Below are positions 1 to 8,568 of a stretch of 64,000 nucleotides of DNA, piece by piece. The notes beneath the pieces are model-generated. The model saw only the letters and a list, made by a program, of their open reading frames with translations, was not told where the DNA came from and ran no database searches. Origin of the DNA: Mycobacterium gordonae. GTDB lineage: Bacteria > Actinomycetota > Actinomycetes > Mycobacteriales > Mycobacteriaceae. The DNA lies in contig NZ_CP070973.1 in NCBI RefSeq assembly GCF_017086405.1, forward strand, positions 4,496,739-4,560,738. The letters run 5' to 3'. The translations under genes and the position numbers were made by a program. Position 1 is the first letter of the stretch; every line of letters begins with the position of its first letter.

Positions 1-465
1 GGCGCCCCATTCGCGGACCGCGGAGTGCGCGCCGACGACGCGTTGCCGGCACTTCGGGCGGCCTTATCGGTCGCCGAGCCCAGCTACCACGGCGAGTTCT
101 ATTCGTTCGACGGTCTGGTCGTCGACCCGTGTGCGGTGCAACCGCGCGTGCCGCTGTGGATCGGTGGCCGGACGCTGCGATCACTGCGCCGGGCCGTCAC
201 CCTGGCCGACGGGTGGGCGCCGTTCAATGTGAGTCTGCGGCAGGCGCGAGAATGGTTGAACCGCTTTGATATTCCGCCGGGCTTCGAGGTGGTGCTGAGC
301 CCGGCACATCGACTCGACCCCCTGACTGCGCCGGACCGAACCCGGGAATCGATCGCCGAGACCCTCGCGCACGGCGCCACCATCGTCAGCGCCACCTTCC
401 GCCACGACTCCCTGCAGCACTACCTGGAGAATCTGCACGCACTCGCCGAGCTGAACGCCGGATGA
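1..465 (+). CDS. LLM-class (luciferase-like, probably F420-dependent) oxidoreductase, 3' part
   Basis: The frame is open from the first base, so the gene starts left of the window; only about 154 C-terminal residues are seen. The stretch 'SYHGEFYSFDG' followed by 'QPRVPLWIGGRT' is the usual signature of luciferase-like monooxygenases, where the second motif lies near the flavin/F420 site. In mycobacteria most such proteins use F420 rather than FMN, but the cofactor cannot be read from this fragment. The stop overlaps the start of the next gene (ATGA at 462), so the two are translationally coupled and probably act together. The substrate is unknown. Confidence 0.8.
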   Translation, partial: GAPFADRGVRADDALPALRAALSVAEPSYHGEFYSFDGLVVDPCAVQPRVPLWIGGRTLRSLRRAVTLADGWAPFNVSLRQAREWLNRFDIPPGFEVVLSPAHRLDPLTAPDRTRESIAETLAHGATIVSATFRHDSLQHYLENLHALAELNAG

Positions 466-1190
466 ACCGGGTCAGGGCCGGGATCTTCAGCCTCACCGCC
501 GCGGCGCCGACCGACGACGGATACCTGCGTTGGCACCTACTGGACCATATGCCCGAGCAATACCAATTGCCCGGCATCGTGCACGCACTGCGCTGGATCG
601 CCGACGGCGACTACCCCGCCCACCGAATCGCCGCGCAGGGACCGCTGGGCGACATCGGCAACGTCGTCCACTACCTCGTCGGGGAGCCCGTCGCCGAGAA
701 CCTGCGCGACTTCGTCGAGCTCGGCCGGGTGTTGCGGGAGAACGGCCGCATGCCGGCCATGCGGCCACCACTGCAGATCTCCGGTCTTCGCCTGCTGCAA
801 TGGGATTCGGCGCCGCGGGCGCTGGTGTCGGCTGCGGTGGTGCCGTTTCGGCCGCATCGGGGCGTGCTCGTAATCCTCGAGGAGCCCCGCGGCGAACGGC
901 CCGACGCCTGGCTGGAATGGTTGCACGCCGAGCACTATCCGGCGCTGCTCGCCTGTCCCGGTGTGGCCGGGGTATGGACGTTCGGGTCGGTCTGCAGCCC
1001 CGCCCCGCGCGGGTGGCACAGCGAGCCGCACTACGTCACAGTGGTCTACCTCGACGGCGACCCGCTGGCGGTCACGGCCGGGCTGACTCCTCTCGTCGAG
1101 CAGCGATGGCGCTCGGCAGACGTGCACCCGCTGTTCGCCGGTCCGCTGCGCAGCATGATCCGCTGGGATGCCTGGCCGGTCGGCGACTGA
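462..1190 (+). CDS. Conserved protein with two EthD-like (dimeric alpha/beta barrel) repeats
   Basis: 242 aa, starting in a 4-bp ATGA overlap with the oxidoreductase before it. Each half carries the same pattern: a Trp, then 'HLLDHMPEQYQLPGI' near residue 25-40 and 'WLHAEHYPALLACPGV' near residue 150-165. This W-H-x-x-H-x-P...PG layout is typical of EthD and related ferredoxin-like-fold proteins, so I read it as a tandem duplication of that domain. EthD-type proteins are small partners of degradative oxidases or act on bound ligands. Coupling to an LLM oxidoreductase suggests a joint catabolic role, which is an inference. No signal peptide or membrane segment is visible. Confidence 0.65.
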   Translation: MNRVRAGIFSLTAAAPTDDGYLRWHLLDHMPEQYQLPGIVHALRWIADGDYPAHRIAAQGPLGDIGNVVHYLVGEPVAENLRDFVELGRVLRENGRMPAMRPPLQISGLRLLQWDSAPRALVSAAVVPFRPHRGVLVILEEPRGERPDAWLEWLHAEHYPALLACPGVAGVWTFGSVCSPAPRGWHSEPHYVTVVYLDGDPLAVTAGLTPLVEQRWRSADVHPLFAGPLRSMIRWDAWPVGD

Positions 1191-1238
1191 AGTTTCCCCG
1201 ACACCCCACCAGCGGGAGCGCACAGAAGATTTCCGAAA

Positions 1239-1270
1239 TTGACACCTCCGTTAGCCGACGGGTGTACATT
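1239..1270 (+). promoter_or_regulatory. Possible sigma-A-type promoter of the PE_PGRS gene
   Basis: TTGACA at 1239-1244 and TACATT at 1265-1270 fit mycobacterial -35 and -10 elements, but the 20-bp spacer is longer than usual. A short inverted repeat (ACACC at 1242-1246, GGTGT at 1261-1265) lies in the same interval and could be an operator. The start codon follows at 1332. Confidence 0.35.
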
Positions 1271-1331
1271 TCGCGCGCTGGCACTCCAAGATTTTCGGGG
1301 CTGCGGCCCCTTCGGGCGATGGGAGCGGTCA

Positions 1332-4300
1332 ATGTCTTCGTTCATGCAGGCTGTCCCTGATGTCCTGGCCGCGGTTTCGGCGGACGTAGCGGACATCGGG
1401 GAGCAAGTCAGGTCGGCATCCGCACTTGCGGCCGCGCCGACGTCGAGGATCGCGACGGCGGCCAGCGACGAGGTGTCCGAAGCGATCGCCAGGCTATTCG
1501 GCGTCTACGCCCACGACTATCAGGTCCTCAGTGCCCGGATGACGCTCTTCCACGAACAGTTTTCTCAACTCTTGCGCACCGGTGCCAGTGGGTACGCCGT
1601 CGCTGAGGCGGGCAACGTGGCCTTGCAGAACCTCGAACGCAATGTGCTGAACGCAGTCAACGCACCAACCCAGTCGTTGTTGGGCCGTCCGCTGATCGGG
1701 AACGGGGCCAACGGCGCCGCGGGCACCGGGGCGGCCGGCGGCGACGGCGGAATCCTGCTCGGCAACGGCGGCAGCGGCGGGTCTGGTGCGCCCGGCGGCG
1801 CCGGTGGAGCGGGTGGTTCGGCCGGCCTGATCGGTCGTGGCGGGAACGGCGGAGCGGGTGGAGCGGCCGCGGTCGCAGGCGGTAACGGCGGTACGGGCGG
1901 TGCGGGCGGCAGTGGCGGCCTGCTCTGGGGGAAGAGCGGCGCCGGTGGTGTCGGCGGGGCCGGCGGGGCAGCCACCTCAGTCGGCGGGGCGGGCGGGCTC
2001 GGCGGCAACGGCGGGGTGGGTGGTGCCAACCGCGCCTTGTTCGGCGGATTTGGTGGCGCCGGCGGTGCCGGCGGCCCCGGCGGTGACGGCGGCGCAGCGG
2101 GTGACGGAGGATCGGGAGGTGCCGGCGGGGCCGGTGGCGCGGACAGGGGTCTGCTGTTCAGTCACGGCGGCCGGGGTGGCCAGGGCGGCCACGGCGGGAT
2201 CGGCGGTGCCGGAATCTCGACCCCGGGCGGCGATGGCGGAGGCGGCGGCCATGGCGGCGCCGGTGGAGTCGGCGGAGTCGGCGGCGCTGAGCATGGGCTG
2301 TTCGGATCGGCCGGCAGTGGCGGGGTCGGAGGCAACGGTGGCGCCGGAGGCATGGGCGCTGACGGCGATGCAGGTGTAGGCCGCGACGGTTGGGCCGGTG
2401 GCGCGGGCGGCGCCGGTGGTAACGCCGGCGTCGGCGGCGCAGCCGGTTCCCACGGATTGTTGGGTCGGTCAGGCCTTACTGGCTCCTCCGGTCATGGCGG
2501 CGCCGGAGGTGCCGGTGGGGACGGCGGCGCCGCCGACGCGGCGAGCACGCCCGCCGGCACGGGTTACGCCGGTGGCGCCGGCGGGGCTGGCGGCCAGGGA
2601 GGTTCGGCGGGGTACCGCGGCACCAACGGCAATGGTGGTCTCGGCGGCAACGGCGGACTTGGTGGGCAGGGCGGCATCGGTCTCGATGACACCGGCAGCG
2701 GCGCGGGCACCGGCGGCACCGGAGGCGCCGGCGGCGACGCCGGCAGCGGTGGCTTGGCAGGCACCGGACGTGGTCGTGCCGGACATGCCGGCAACGCCGG
2801 CATCGGTGGCGACGGCGGCCAAGGCGGCACCGGCGGCACCGGCCAGGCCGGAGCAAACGCCCCGGGCACCACCGGCGCCGACGGAGACGACGGCACCGCC
2901 GGCGGCCAAGGCGGCCAGGGCGGCAACGGCGGCAGCGCCGGCAGAGGCGGCACCAACGGCGACGGCGGCCAAGGCGGCACCGGCGGCACCGGCGGCCAAG
3001 GCGGCAACGGCGGCACCGGCACAGCCGATACCGGCAGCGGCGCCGGCACCGGCGGCACCGGCGGCGACGGCGGAAACGCCGGAAACGGCGGCGCCGGCGG
3101 CCAAGCCGGCACCGGCACCGGCAAAGCAGGCACCACCGGCGACACCGGCAACGCCGGCATCGGCGGCAACGGCGGCCACGGCGGCCAGGGCGGCCAAGGC
3201 CAGACCGGAGCAAACGCCCCGGGCACCACCGGCACCGACGGAGACGACGGCACCGCCGGCGGCCAAGGCGGCCAGGGCGGCACCGGCGGCAGCGCCGGCA
3301 CCGGCGGCACCAACGGCGACGGCGGCAAAGGCGGCACCGGCGGCACCGGCGGCCAGGGCGGCAACGGCGGCACCGGCACAGCCGATACCGGCAGCGGCGC
3401 CGGCACCGGCGGCACCGGCGGCGACGGCGGAAACGCCGGAAACGGCGGCGCCGGCGGCCAAGCCGGCACCGGCACCGGCAAAGCAGGCACCACCGGCGAC
3501 ACCGGCAACGCCGGCATCGGCGGCAACGGCGGCCAAGGCGGCCAGGGCGGCCAAGGCCAGACCGGAGCAAACGCCCTGACAGGCACCGGCGCCGACGGAG
3601 ACGACGGCACCGCCGGCGGCCAGGGCGGCCAGGGCGGCACCGGCGGCAGCGCCGGCACCGGCGGCACCAACGGCGACGGCGGCACCGGCGGCACCGGCGG
3701 CACCGGCGGCCAAGGCGGCAACGGCGGAAGCGGTAGCAGCGCCACGATCGGCTCGGGCGCCAAGGGCACGGCGGGTGGAGCAGGCGGCGATGGTGGCGAC
3801 GCTGGTATCGGCGGCGCCGGCGGCCAGGCCGGCACCGGCACCGGCAAGGCAGGCGCCGACGGCGTTAACGGCAAGGGAGGCACCGGCGGCACCGGGGGCA
3901 CCGGCGGCACCGGCGGTGCCGGCGGCTCGGGCAAAGCGGCGAGCGGCCTCGGTGCTGACGGGGGCGCGGGCGGCGATGCCGGTGATGGCGGCGCGGGCGG
4001 TGCCGGCGGCGGTGCGCCCGCTGACGGAGTCAACGGCAAGGGCGGCACGGGCGGGGCGGGTGGCATCGGGGGTGCAGGCGCGGCCGGCACCAATGGCAGC
4101 GGCACTGGGGGCGGCAATGGCGGTAGAGGCGGAAACGCTGGTAACGGCGGTGCCGGCGGCTCCTCTGGGGCCGGCGGGAGCGGCGGCGATGGGGGTGCCG
4201 GCGGAAACGGCGGCACTGGTGGCGTCGGCGGAAGCGGCGGCGCCGGTGGCATCGGGGTCGCCGGGAGCGACGGCTTCAACGGTGGAAACGCCGGGCAAGG

Positions 4301-5072
4301 CGGCAGCGGCGGAGCGGGCGGCGCCGGCGGCGCAGCCCTGGATTCCGGAACCGGCGGCACCGGCGGCCAGGGTGGCAACGGCGCGAACGGCGGAAACGGC
4401 GGAAACGGCGGCACCGGCGGTGCCAGCATCAGTGCCGGTATCCCCAGCGGTAACGGCGGCAACGGCGGCGCCGGCGCCGACTCGGGGTCCGGTGGCGCTG
4501 GCGGCCGTGGCGGTGACTCCGTCTTCGGAAAGGGCGGCAACGGTGGCGCCGGCGGGAACGGTGGCAACAACATCGGCGGCGCCAACGCCGGCAACGGCGG
4601 CTTGGGCGGATCAAACAACTTCGTCAACGGCATTGCCGGCGACGGCGGCGACGGCGGCATCAACGCCAGCGGCGGCACCGGCGGAAAGGGCGGTGATGGC
4701 GGGTTCGGCGCCGCGGGCGCGGGCAATGGCGGCAAAGGCGGCAACGGCGGACAGACCGGGGGCGGCAGCAGCACCACCAGCGCAACCATCGGCAATGGCG
4801 GCAAAGGCGGCAACGCGCTGGGCGCCGGCGGTATCGGAGGTACGGGCGGTGACGGAAGCGACGGCGGCAAGAGTGGCGCCGGGGGCGACGGCGGTGCCAG
4901 CGGCAACGGCAATGCAGGTCAGCCTGGCGGCGACGGCAAGGCCGGCTTGTCCGGAGGTAGCGGGTCAGCGCCGAGCGGGGGTACCGGCGGTGCCGGCGGC
5001 ACGGGCGGTATCGCGGGGGGTGTCGGCGTGGGTGGCGGCGGTGGCGTAGGCGGTGCGGGCGGCATCGCCTGA
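1332..5072 (+). CDS. PE_PGRS family protein, very long (1246 aa)
   Basis: PE_PGRS proteins are mycobacterial surface or secreted proteins exported by ESX-5. The ATG at 1332 follows a GGGAGCGG ribosome site; the reading frame is open back to 1239 but that part does not look like a PE domain. Residues 1-100 form the PE domain ('ADEVSEAIARLFGVYAHDY'-like core) and the hinge 'QSLLGRPLIGNGANG' follows. The remaining ~1100 residues are Gly-Gly-x/Gly-Asn-Gly repeats. The signature PE dipeptide is changed to PD ('QAVPDVLAA'). Residues around 505-800 hold a 119-residue tandem duplication (separate entry). The gene runs into a convergent gene 7 bp after its stop. Function is not known; the PGRS part is probably host-exposed. 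Confidence 0.93.
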   Translation: MSSFMQAVPDVLAAVSADVADIGEQVRSASALAAAPTSRIATAASDEVSEAIARLFGVYAHDYQVLSARMTLFHEQFSQLLRTGASGYAVAEAGNVALQNLERNVLNAVNAPTQSLLGRPLIGNGANGAAGTGAAGGDGGILLGNGGSGGSGAPGGAGGAGGSAGLIGRGGNGGAGGAAAVAGGNGGTGGAGGSGGLLWGKSGAGGVGGAGGAATSVGGAGGLGGNGGVGGANRALFGGFGGAGGAGGPGGDGGAAGDGGSGGAGGAGGADRGLLFSHGGRGGQGGHGGIGGAGISTPGGDGGGGGHGGAGGVGGVGGAEHGLFGSAGSGGVGGNGGAGGMGADGDAGVGRDGWAGGAGGAGGNAGVGGAAGSHGLLGRSGLTGSSGHGGAGGAGGDGGAADAASTPAGTGYAGGAGGAGGQGGSAGYRGTNGNGGLGGNGGLGGQGGIGLDDTGSGAGTGGTGGAGGDAGSGGLAGTGRGRAGHAGNAGIGGDGGQGGTGGTGQAGANAPGTTGADGDDGTAGGQGGQGGNGGSAGRGGTNGDGGQGGTGGTGGQGGNGGTGTADTGSGAGTGGTGGDGGNAGNGGAGGQAGTGTGKAGTTGDTGNAGIGGNGGHGGQGGQGQTGANAPGTTGTDGDDGTAGGQGGQGGTGGSAGTGGTNGDGGKGGTGGTGGQGGNGGTGTADTGSGAGTGGTGGDGGNAGNGGAGGQAGTGTGKAGTTGDTGNAGIGGNGGQGGQGGQGQTGANALTGTGADGDDGTAGGQGGQGGTGGSAGTGGTNGDGGTGGTGGTGGQGGNGGSGSSATIGSGAKGTAGGAGGDGGDAGIGGAGGQAGTGTGKAGADGVNGKGGTGGTGGTGGTGGAGGSGKAASGLGADGGAGGDAGDGGAGGAGGGAPADGVNGKGGTGGAGGIGGAGAAGTNGSGTGGGNGGRGGNAGNGGAGGSSGAGGSGGDGGAGGNGGTGGVGGSGGAGGIGVAGSDGFNGGNAGQGGSGGAGGAGGAALDSGTGGTGGQGGNGANGGNGGNGGTGGASISAGIPSGNGGNGGAGADSGSGGAGGRGGDSVFGKGGNGGAGGNGGNNIGGANAGNGGLGGSNNFVNGIAGDGGDGGINASGGTGGKGGDGGFGAAGAGNGGKGGNGGQTGGGSSTTSATIGNGGKGGNALGAGGIGGTGGDGSDGGKSGAGGDGGASGNGNAGQPGGDGKAGLSGGSGSAPSGGTGGAGGTGGIAGGVGVGGGGGVGGAGGIA
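2851..3740 (+). repeat. 357-bp tandem duplication inside the PGRS domain
   Basis: The marker GAGCAAACGCC occurs at 2851, 3208 and 3565, exactly 357 bp (119 codons) apart. The unit is nearly identical in its first two copies (2851-3207, 3208-3564), and a third copy is kept for roughly 160 bp before it diverges. A more diverged ancestor of the unit seems to precede it (about 2690-2850). The unit is in frame, so copy number changes would shorten or lengthen the protein without breaking it. Confidence 0.9.
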
Positions 5073-5079
5073 GCGCTAT

Positions 5080-5547
5080 CTAGAAGTCAGCGGCAGCCCA
5101 CGTTCCCGCCGGATAGGGCGGGACCGTACCGGCGAACACACCGTCGGTCAGTGTGCACAGCGCGTCGGAAATGGTTCCGGCATCTGCCAATACGGTCGGC
5201 CGGCCACCGGGCGTGACGCGCGCGACCACCGCCTGCCAGAAGTAGCCGATCCCGCCGTGTTCGTACCAGACGAACCAGTCGTTGCCGCGGTTGCCGGCGC
5301 GAATCAACCGCCGAAAGGGCAGGTTCGGGTCATCCACCGCATCGGTCTTGTTGAACGGCGCACCGATATCGGCGACGGGCGGCAGCAGGGTGCGCAGCTC
5401 GGTCGGCAGCTGGGACAGGTGCTGCACTTCCTGCACGGGCGTGGTGAGCGTGCAGCTCGTGTTCGGCACCGCATCGGCTGGACTCGCTGTGACGACACTC
5501 AAGGCCAGCGCACCCGCGGACCAGTACGGGAAGAACCGTCGGGTCAT
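5080..5547 (-). CDS. Secreted conserved mycobacterial protein
   Basis: 155 aa with a clear N-terminal signal peptide: 'MTRRFFPYWSAGALALSV' and a signal peptidase I type site after 'SPADA'. The mature part has two Cys residues (in 'NTSCTL' and 'ALCTL') that could form a disulfide, and a Trp/Tyr-rich centre ('NDWFVWYEHGGIGYFW'). I recognise no enzyme family. It is convergent with the PE_PGRS gene and divergent from sseB, with 23 bp between its start and that of sseB, so the two may share a promoter region. Confidence 0.7.
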   Translation of the reverse strand: MTRRFFPYWSAGALALSVVTASPADAVPNTSCTLTTPVQEVQHLSQLPTELRTLLPPVADIGAPFNKTDAVDDPNLPFRRLIRAGNRGNDWFVWYEHGGIGYFWQAVVARVTPGGRPTVLADAGTISDALCTLTDGVFAGTVPPYPAGTWAAADF

Positions 5548-5570
5548 CTGAACGAGGATAGGGTGAACCA

Positions 5571-6392
5571 GTGAATGCGCGCGACCAAGTGCTGATCACA
5601 CCCGGCGGGCTGGCTCGACTGATCGAGTCCGGTGAACCGCTGCGCATCCTCGATGTGCGCTGGCGCCTCGATGCTCCCGACGGGCGCCCGGCCTATCTGG
5701 ACGGCCACCTCCCCGGCGCGGTGTATGTGTCGCTGGAAGACGACCTGAGCGACCACACGGTGGCTGGGCGGGGGCGGCATCCGTTGCCTTCCGGTGCCAC
5801 ATTGCAGAATGCGTTGCGGCGGTGGGGAGTTCGCCAGGACGAACCGATAGTGGTGTACGACGACTGGAATCGGGTCGGTTCAGCGCGAGCATGGTGGGTG
5901 TTGACGGCGGCGGGTCTGGGCACCGTGCGCATCCTGGACGGCGGACTGGCGGCCTGGCGCTCCTCCGGTGGAGAGTTGGAGACCGGTCCGGTCGAGCCGC
6001 AGCCCGGGAATGTCACTGTGGCGCAACAGAATTTGTACGCCGGTGCGCAACCCACGCTGACCGCCGAACAGACGTCTGACGTGGCCTTGTTCGACGCCCG
6101 CGCACCCGAGCGCTACCGCGGCGAGATCGAGCCTCTCGATCCCGTCGCCGGCCACATACCGGGTGCGGAGAATCTGCCGTTCGCCACGCTGCTGGCGGCT
6201 GACGGGACGTTTGTCACCGATGCTCGCCTGCCACCCGACGGCGCCATCGGCACCTACTGCGGATCCGGGGTCACCGCCACTGTGGTGGTCGCCGCTCTCG
6301 CGGCGGCGGGCCGGCAGGTGGCGCTATATCCCGGGTCGTGGTCGGAGTGGTGCTCGGATCCCGCACGGCCGGTTGCTCGCGGCGACGACTAG
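5571..6392 (+). CDS. sseB: Thiosulfate/3-mercaptopyruvate sulfurtransferase, SseB type
   Basis: 273 aa with two rhodanese domains. Enzymes of this class move sulfur from thiosulfate or 3-mercaptopyruvate onto a catalytic Cys and then to an acceptor. The N-terminal domain carries 'DVRWRL' and 'GHLPGAVYVSLEDDLSDH'; the C-terminal domain carries 'GHIPGAENLPF' and the active loop 'YCGSGVTA' with Cys230. The sequence strongly resembles M. tuberculosis SseB (Rv2291) as I remember it, but a stretch of about a dozen residues before the active loop looks shorter here. The Rv2293c-like gene follows, which keeps the tuberculosis order. Confidence 0.9.
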   Translation: MNARDQVLITPGGLARLIESGEPLRILDVRWRLDAPDGRPAYLDGHLPGAVYVSLEDDLSDHTVAGRGRHPLPSGATLQNALRRWGVRQDEPIVVYDDWNRVGSARAWWVLTAAGLGTVRILDGGLAAWRSSGGELETGPVEPQPGNVTVAQQNLYAGAQPTLTAEQTSDVALFDARAPERYRGEIEPLDPVAGHIPGAENLPFATLLAADGTFVTDARLPPDGAIGTYCGSGVTATVVVAALAAAGRQVALYPGSWSEWCSDPARPVARGDD

Positions 6393-6402
6393 TTGTCGCC
6401 GC
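6379..6402. terminator. Near-perfect 24-bp palindrome at the sseB stop (intrinsic-terminator-like)
   Basis: GCGGCGAC (6379-6386) pairs with GTCGCCGC (6395-6402) around a loop holding the stop codon, and the loop itself contains the palindrome ACTAGT. No U-tract follows, as is common for mycobacterial terminators. It would serve sseB and, being symmetric, perhaps also the convergent gene ending at 6512. Confidence 0.5.
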
Positions 6403-6511
6403 AAGAGGCGGGCACACACATGAATCTCTTTAGCCACAGACGCATGAGACAGCCGGGGCGGCAGCGCAACGAAACACGACCCATGTCCCCGTCTCGTACC
6501 GGCAACCGGCG

Positions 6512-7522
6512 TCACGGGCCGGCCCACGCCGCCATGAACGCCTCCACCACCCGTGCAGCGTTCTCGGCGGCGATCTGCTTGTAGAAGAAGAACTGGAACG
6601 GAAACCCCGGCAGCCCCAGCGGATCCCCCGGCCCGTCGGACATACCGCGTATACCCAGGAACGGCACCCCGTGTGCCGTCGCGACCGCCAATGAGGCGGC
6701 CGTTTCCTGGTCCACCGCATCGTAGGCCGGGTTGTCGGCGATCTGAATGTTGAGATTGCTGAGCAATCCCTTGGTCAGCCACGGCCCGATGGCCTGAAAG
6801 AAGTTCCCGGTGTACAACAGCGAACGACCGGGCGGACTGCAAGGCTGGCACCCGAAGACGTCGCCGGCGTTGGGGACACACGGAAACGCCTGGCCGTTGT
6901 TCGAGTCGTGGCTGTAACCGTTGCCGCCGACAAACAGCTGCGGCTGACGCCCGAGGTCATTCAGTTTGACGGTCGGGACGTGACGGCACAGGCACATCGG
7001 GTTACCCAGGTTGTTGACGCTGCTGAGCTGGACGGTCAGCGTCTGCGCCACGGCCAGCATGCCGGGATCGACCGGCTGGTACGTGGCGCCGTCGTCGAGC
7101 GTCCACTGTGCCGGTATCGCCACGTCGCCGACATTGGTCCGGCCAGCACCACCGGCGACCCCCGAGAAGACCACGGCATCAATCGAAATGCCGGAAGCGC
7201 AAGTGAAGCGACTCAACGCGGTCTCGGTGACGGTAGTCGCATTCACCAGGCCGATACGGGTCATCGCCACCAGCACCTTCTTACCGGCGATCAAACCGCG
7301 GTAGTAGTACTGCCTGTCATACACTCCAACGGGATTCGGCTCCAGCAGGGTGTGGGCCAGCACCGCGTCGGATTCGGCCGGAAATGCCGTCAGTATCAGC
7401 GTCCGCTGCTCACAGGCCGACGTCACCACGGTCCGCACACCCCCGGGATCCGCCGTGGCCAGTCCCCCACCCACGCAAAACGCCACGGCCACAACGAGAC
7501 CGGCGCGGAACCGTTTGAGCAC
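6512..7522 (-). CDS. Secreted nucleosidase/phosphorylase-like protein (Rv2293c type)
   Basis: 336 aa. A signal peptide is visible ('GLVVAVAFCVGGGLATAD'), so the mature protein is exported. The body resembles the PNP/MTA-SAH nucleosidase fold: 'LILTAFPAESDAVLAHTLL', 'VAMTRIGLVNATT', 'FSGVAGGAGRTNVGDVAIP' and 'VDQETAASLAVATAHGVPF', the last holding the E-T/E-A substrate-binding signature of the family. A Cys-rich insert ('NPMCLCRHVP', 'GDVFGCQPCSPPGR') is unusual for cytoplasmic members and probably forms disulfides outside the cell. Likely role: cleavage of extracellular nucleosides or a related N-glycoside; the substrate is not known. It lies next to sseB as in M. tuberculosis. Confidence 0.75.
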   Translation of the reverse strand: MLKRFRAGLVVAVAFCVGGGLATADPGGVRTVVTSACEQRTLILTAFPAESDAVLAHTLLEPNPVGVYDRQYYYRGLIAGKKVLVAMTRIGLVNATTVTETALSRFTCASGISIDAVVFSGVAGGAGRTNVGDVAIPAQWTLDDGATYQPVDPGMLAVAQTLTVQLSSVNNLGNPMCLCRHVPTVKLNDLGRQPQLFVGGNGYSHDSNNGQAFPCVPNAGDVFGCQPCSPPGRSLLYTGNFFQAIGPWLTKGLLSNLNIQIADNPAYDAVDQETAASLAVATAHGVPFLGIRGMSDGPGDPLGLPGFPFQFFFYKQIAAENAARVVEAFMAAWAGP

Positions 7523-7674
7523 GATCTCCCCATCTCATGGGCGTGGCTGAAGTATTCGACGAATGATTTTCGCGCGACACGGCCGGGAGTTGAAGATTCG
7601 TTATTGAATTGCAAGAGAGACCGCCACAACCGCTCGATGACCAATGAGCGAAAGCGCGTTCGCCAGGAGGGGTT

Positions 7675-8109
7675 TCAAGCTTGATTCCGTCGACCTGGTC
7701 GCCGTTCTGATGACCGAAGCAGTACTGAGTCGTCCGAGGCCAGCATCTCCACGTCGTTGGTGTCGACATTCCACAGAAAGGCGTTGCCGGGAGCCGAGTG
7801 CGCGGCAAGCTGCTGCTCCGGCGTCAACATGAATCCGAATGTCGTCAGCGGCCAGGCGTCGACCCGGTAGCTGCTGCCGGGTTCCAGGGTCGAGCGTCCA
7901 GATGACTTGTAGTACTTGATATAGCCGTGCGTGTCCAGGTTCTCGGTGAACATCCGCACATTGCGCCCGGGTTTAATCGGGATGTTGCTCACCCCGCGCT
8001 CGGCGCAAGCGCCCCACAGGCGCGGCGCGGACGGGTTCCCACAACCCGTGAGCACGAACAGAACAACGACGACCGGCAACACTACGCGTCTCACCCGGAT
8101 CCTCTTCAC
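7675..8109 (-). CDS. Small lipoprotein of unknown function
   Basis: 144 aa, GTG start at 8109 overlapping the stop of the upstream gene (GTGA), so translation is coupled. The N-terminus has basic residues, a hydrophobic stretch 'VVLPVVVVLFVL' and a lipobox 'LTGC' with the lipidated Cys at about residue 22. The mature part contains 'GRNVRMFTENLDTHGYIKYYKSSG' type sequence (partly quoted) that I cannot place in a family. The Arg-rich end (about 15 residues) may be a readthrough of a degraded tail. Probably membrane-anchored and working with its coupled partner. Confidence 0.6.
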   Translation of the reverse strand: MKRIRVRRVVLPVVVVLFVLTGCGNPSAPRLWGACAERGVSNIPIKPGRNVRMFTENLDTHGYIKYYKSSGRSTLEPGSSYRVDAWPLTTFGFMLTPEQQLAAHSAPGNAFLWNVDTNDVEMLASDDSVLLRSSERRPGRRNQA

Positions 8110-8525
8110 AGCAGCGGCCGAAGCTCGATCGCCGATGTCGGCTTTTCCGCCATCCAGTACGTGATGGCCATCGCGTCCGCGCTCGACAGAAAACCGATTC
8201 CTTCATAAACGACGTCACCGACGGCCACCGGAAGCCGGACATTCTCGGCGCGGTGCCGCCACGTCAGTCGATAACCCTCTCCCGCCCGCTGGATCTGCAG
8301 GTCCAGGTCAGCGGTCAATTTGCCTGTGCCGTCGAAATATTGGACTCGATAGTGTCCGACGAAGCCGTCGTGACCAGCGCCCGTCGGCGTCTCGGTTCGG
8401 GCGCGCCCGGAGCCCAGCACGCGGGAGCCCGCAGTCAGGTAGCGGGCGGTGAGCACACCGGGTTGCTCGGCGCTAATCCGATATTCGGCCAGCCCGATGA
8501 CCCGCGTGTTGAACATGCCCAGCAT
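8106..8525 (-). CDS. Conserved hypothetical protein coupled to the lipoprotein
   Basis: 139 aa with no signal peptide and no membrane span. It looks beta-rich: alternating segments such as 'GVLTARYLTAG', 'GHYRVQYFDGTGKLTADLDL' and 'GYRLTWRHRAENVRL' suggest a lipocalin- or barrel-like fold, which is a guess from pattern only. ATG at 8525; an internal ATG three codons on is possible. It overlaps the next gene by 4 bp. Its start is 43 bp from that of the divergent M23 lipoprotein, so a shared control region is likely. Confidence 0.55.
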   Translation of the reverse strand: MLGMFNTRVIGLAEYRISAEQPGVLTARYLTAGSRVLGSGRARTETPTGAGHDGFVGHYRVQYFDGTGKLTADLDLQIQRAGEGYRLTWRHRAENVRLPVAVGDVVYEGIGFLSSADAMAITYWMAEKPTSAIELRPLL

Positions 8526-8568
8526 GGTAAGCGGCGGTGATACCGGGCGGGAATACTATGCTCACCCG

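Noticed and set aside
2851..3740. CRISPR or satellite array in the PGRS region
   Set aside because: Repeats are in-frame coding duplications of 357 bp.
2469..4912. Very long minus-strand frames (609 and 782 codons) opposite the first PE_PGRS gene, and similar ones opposite the other two
   Set aside because: They are Pro- or Ala-rich mirror images of GGC-type glycine repeats, with no ribosome sites or family motifs.
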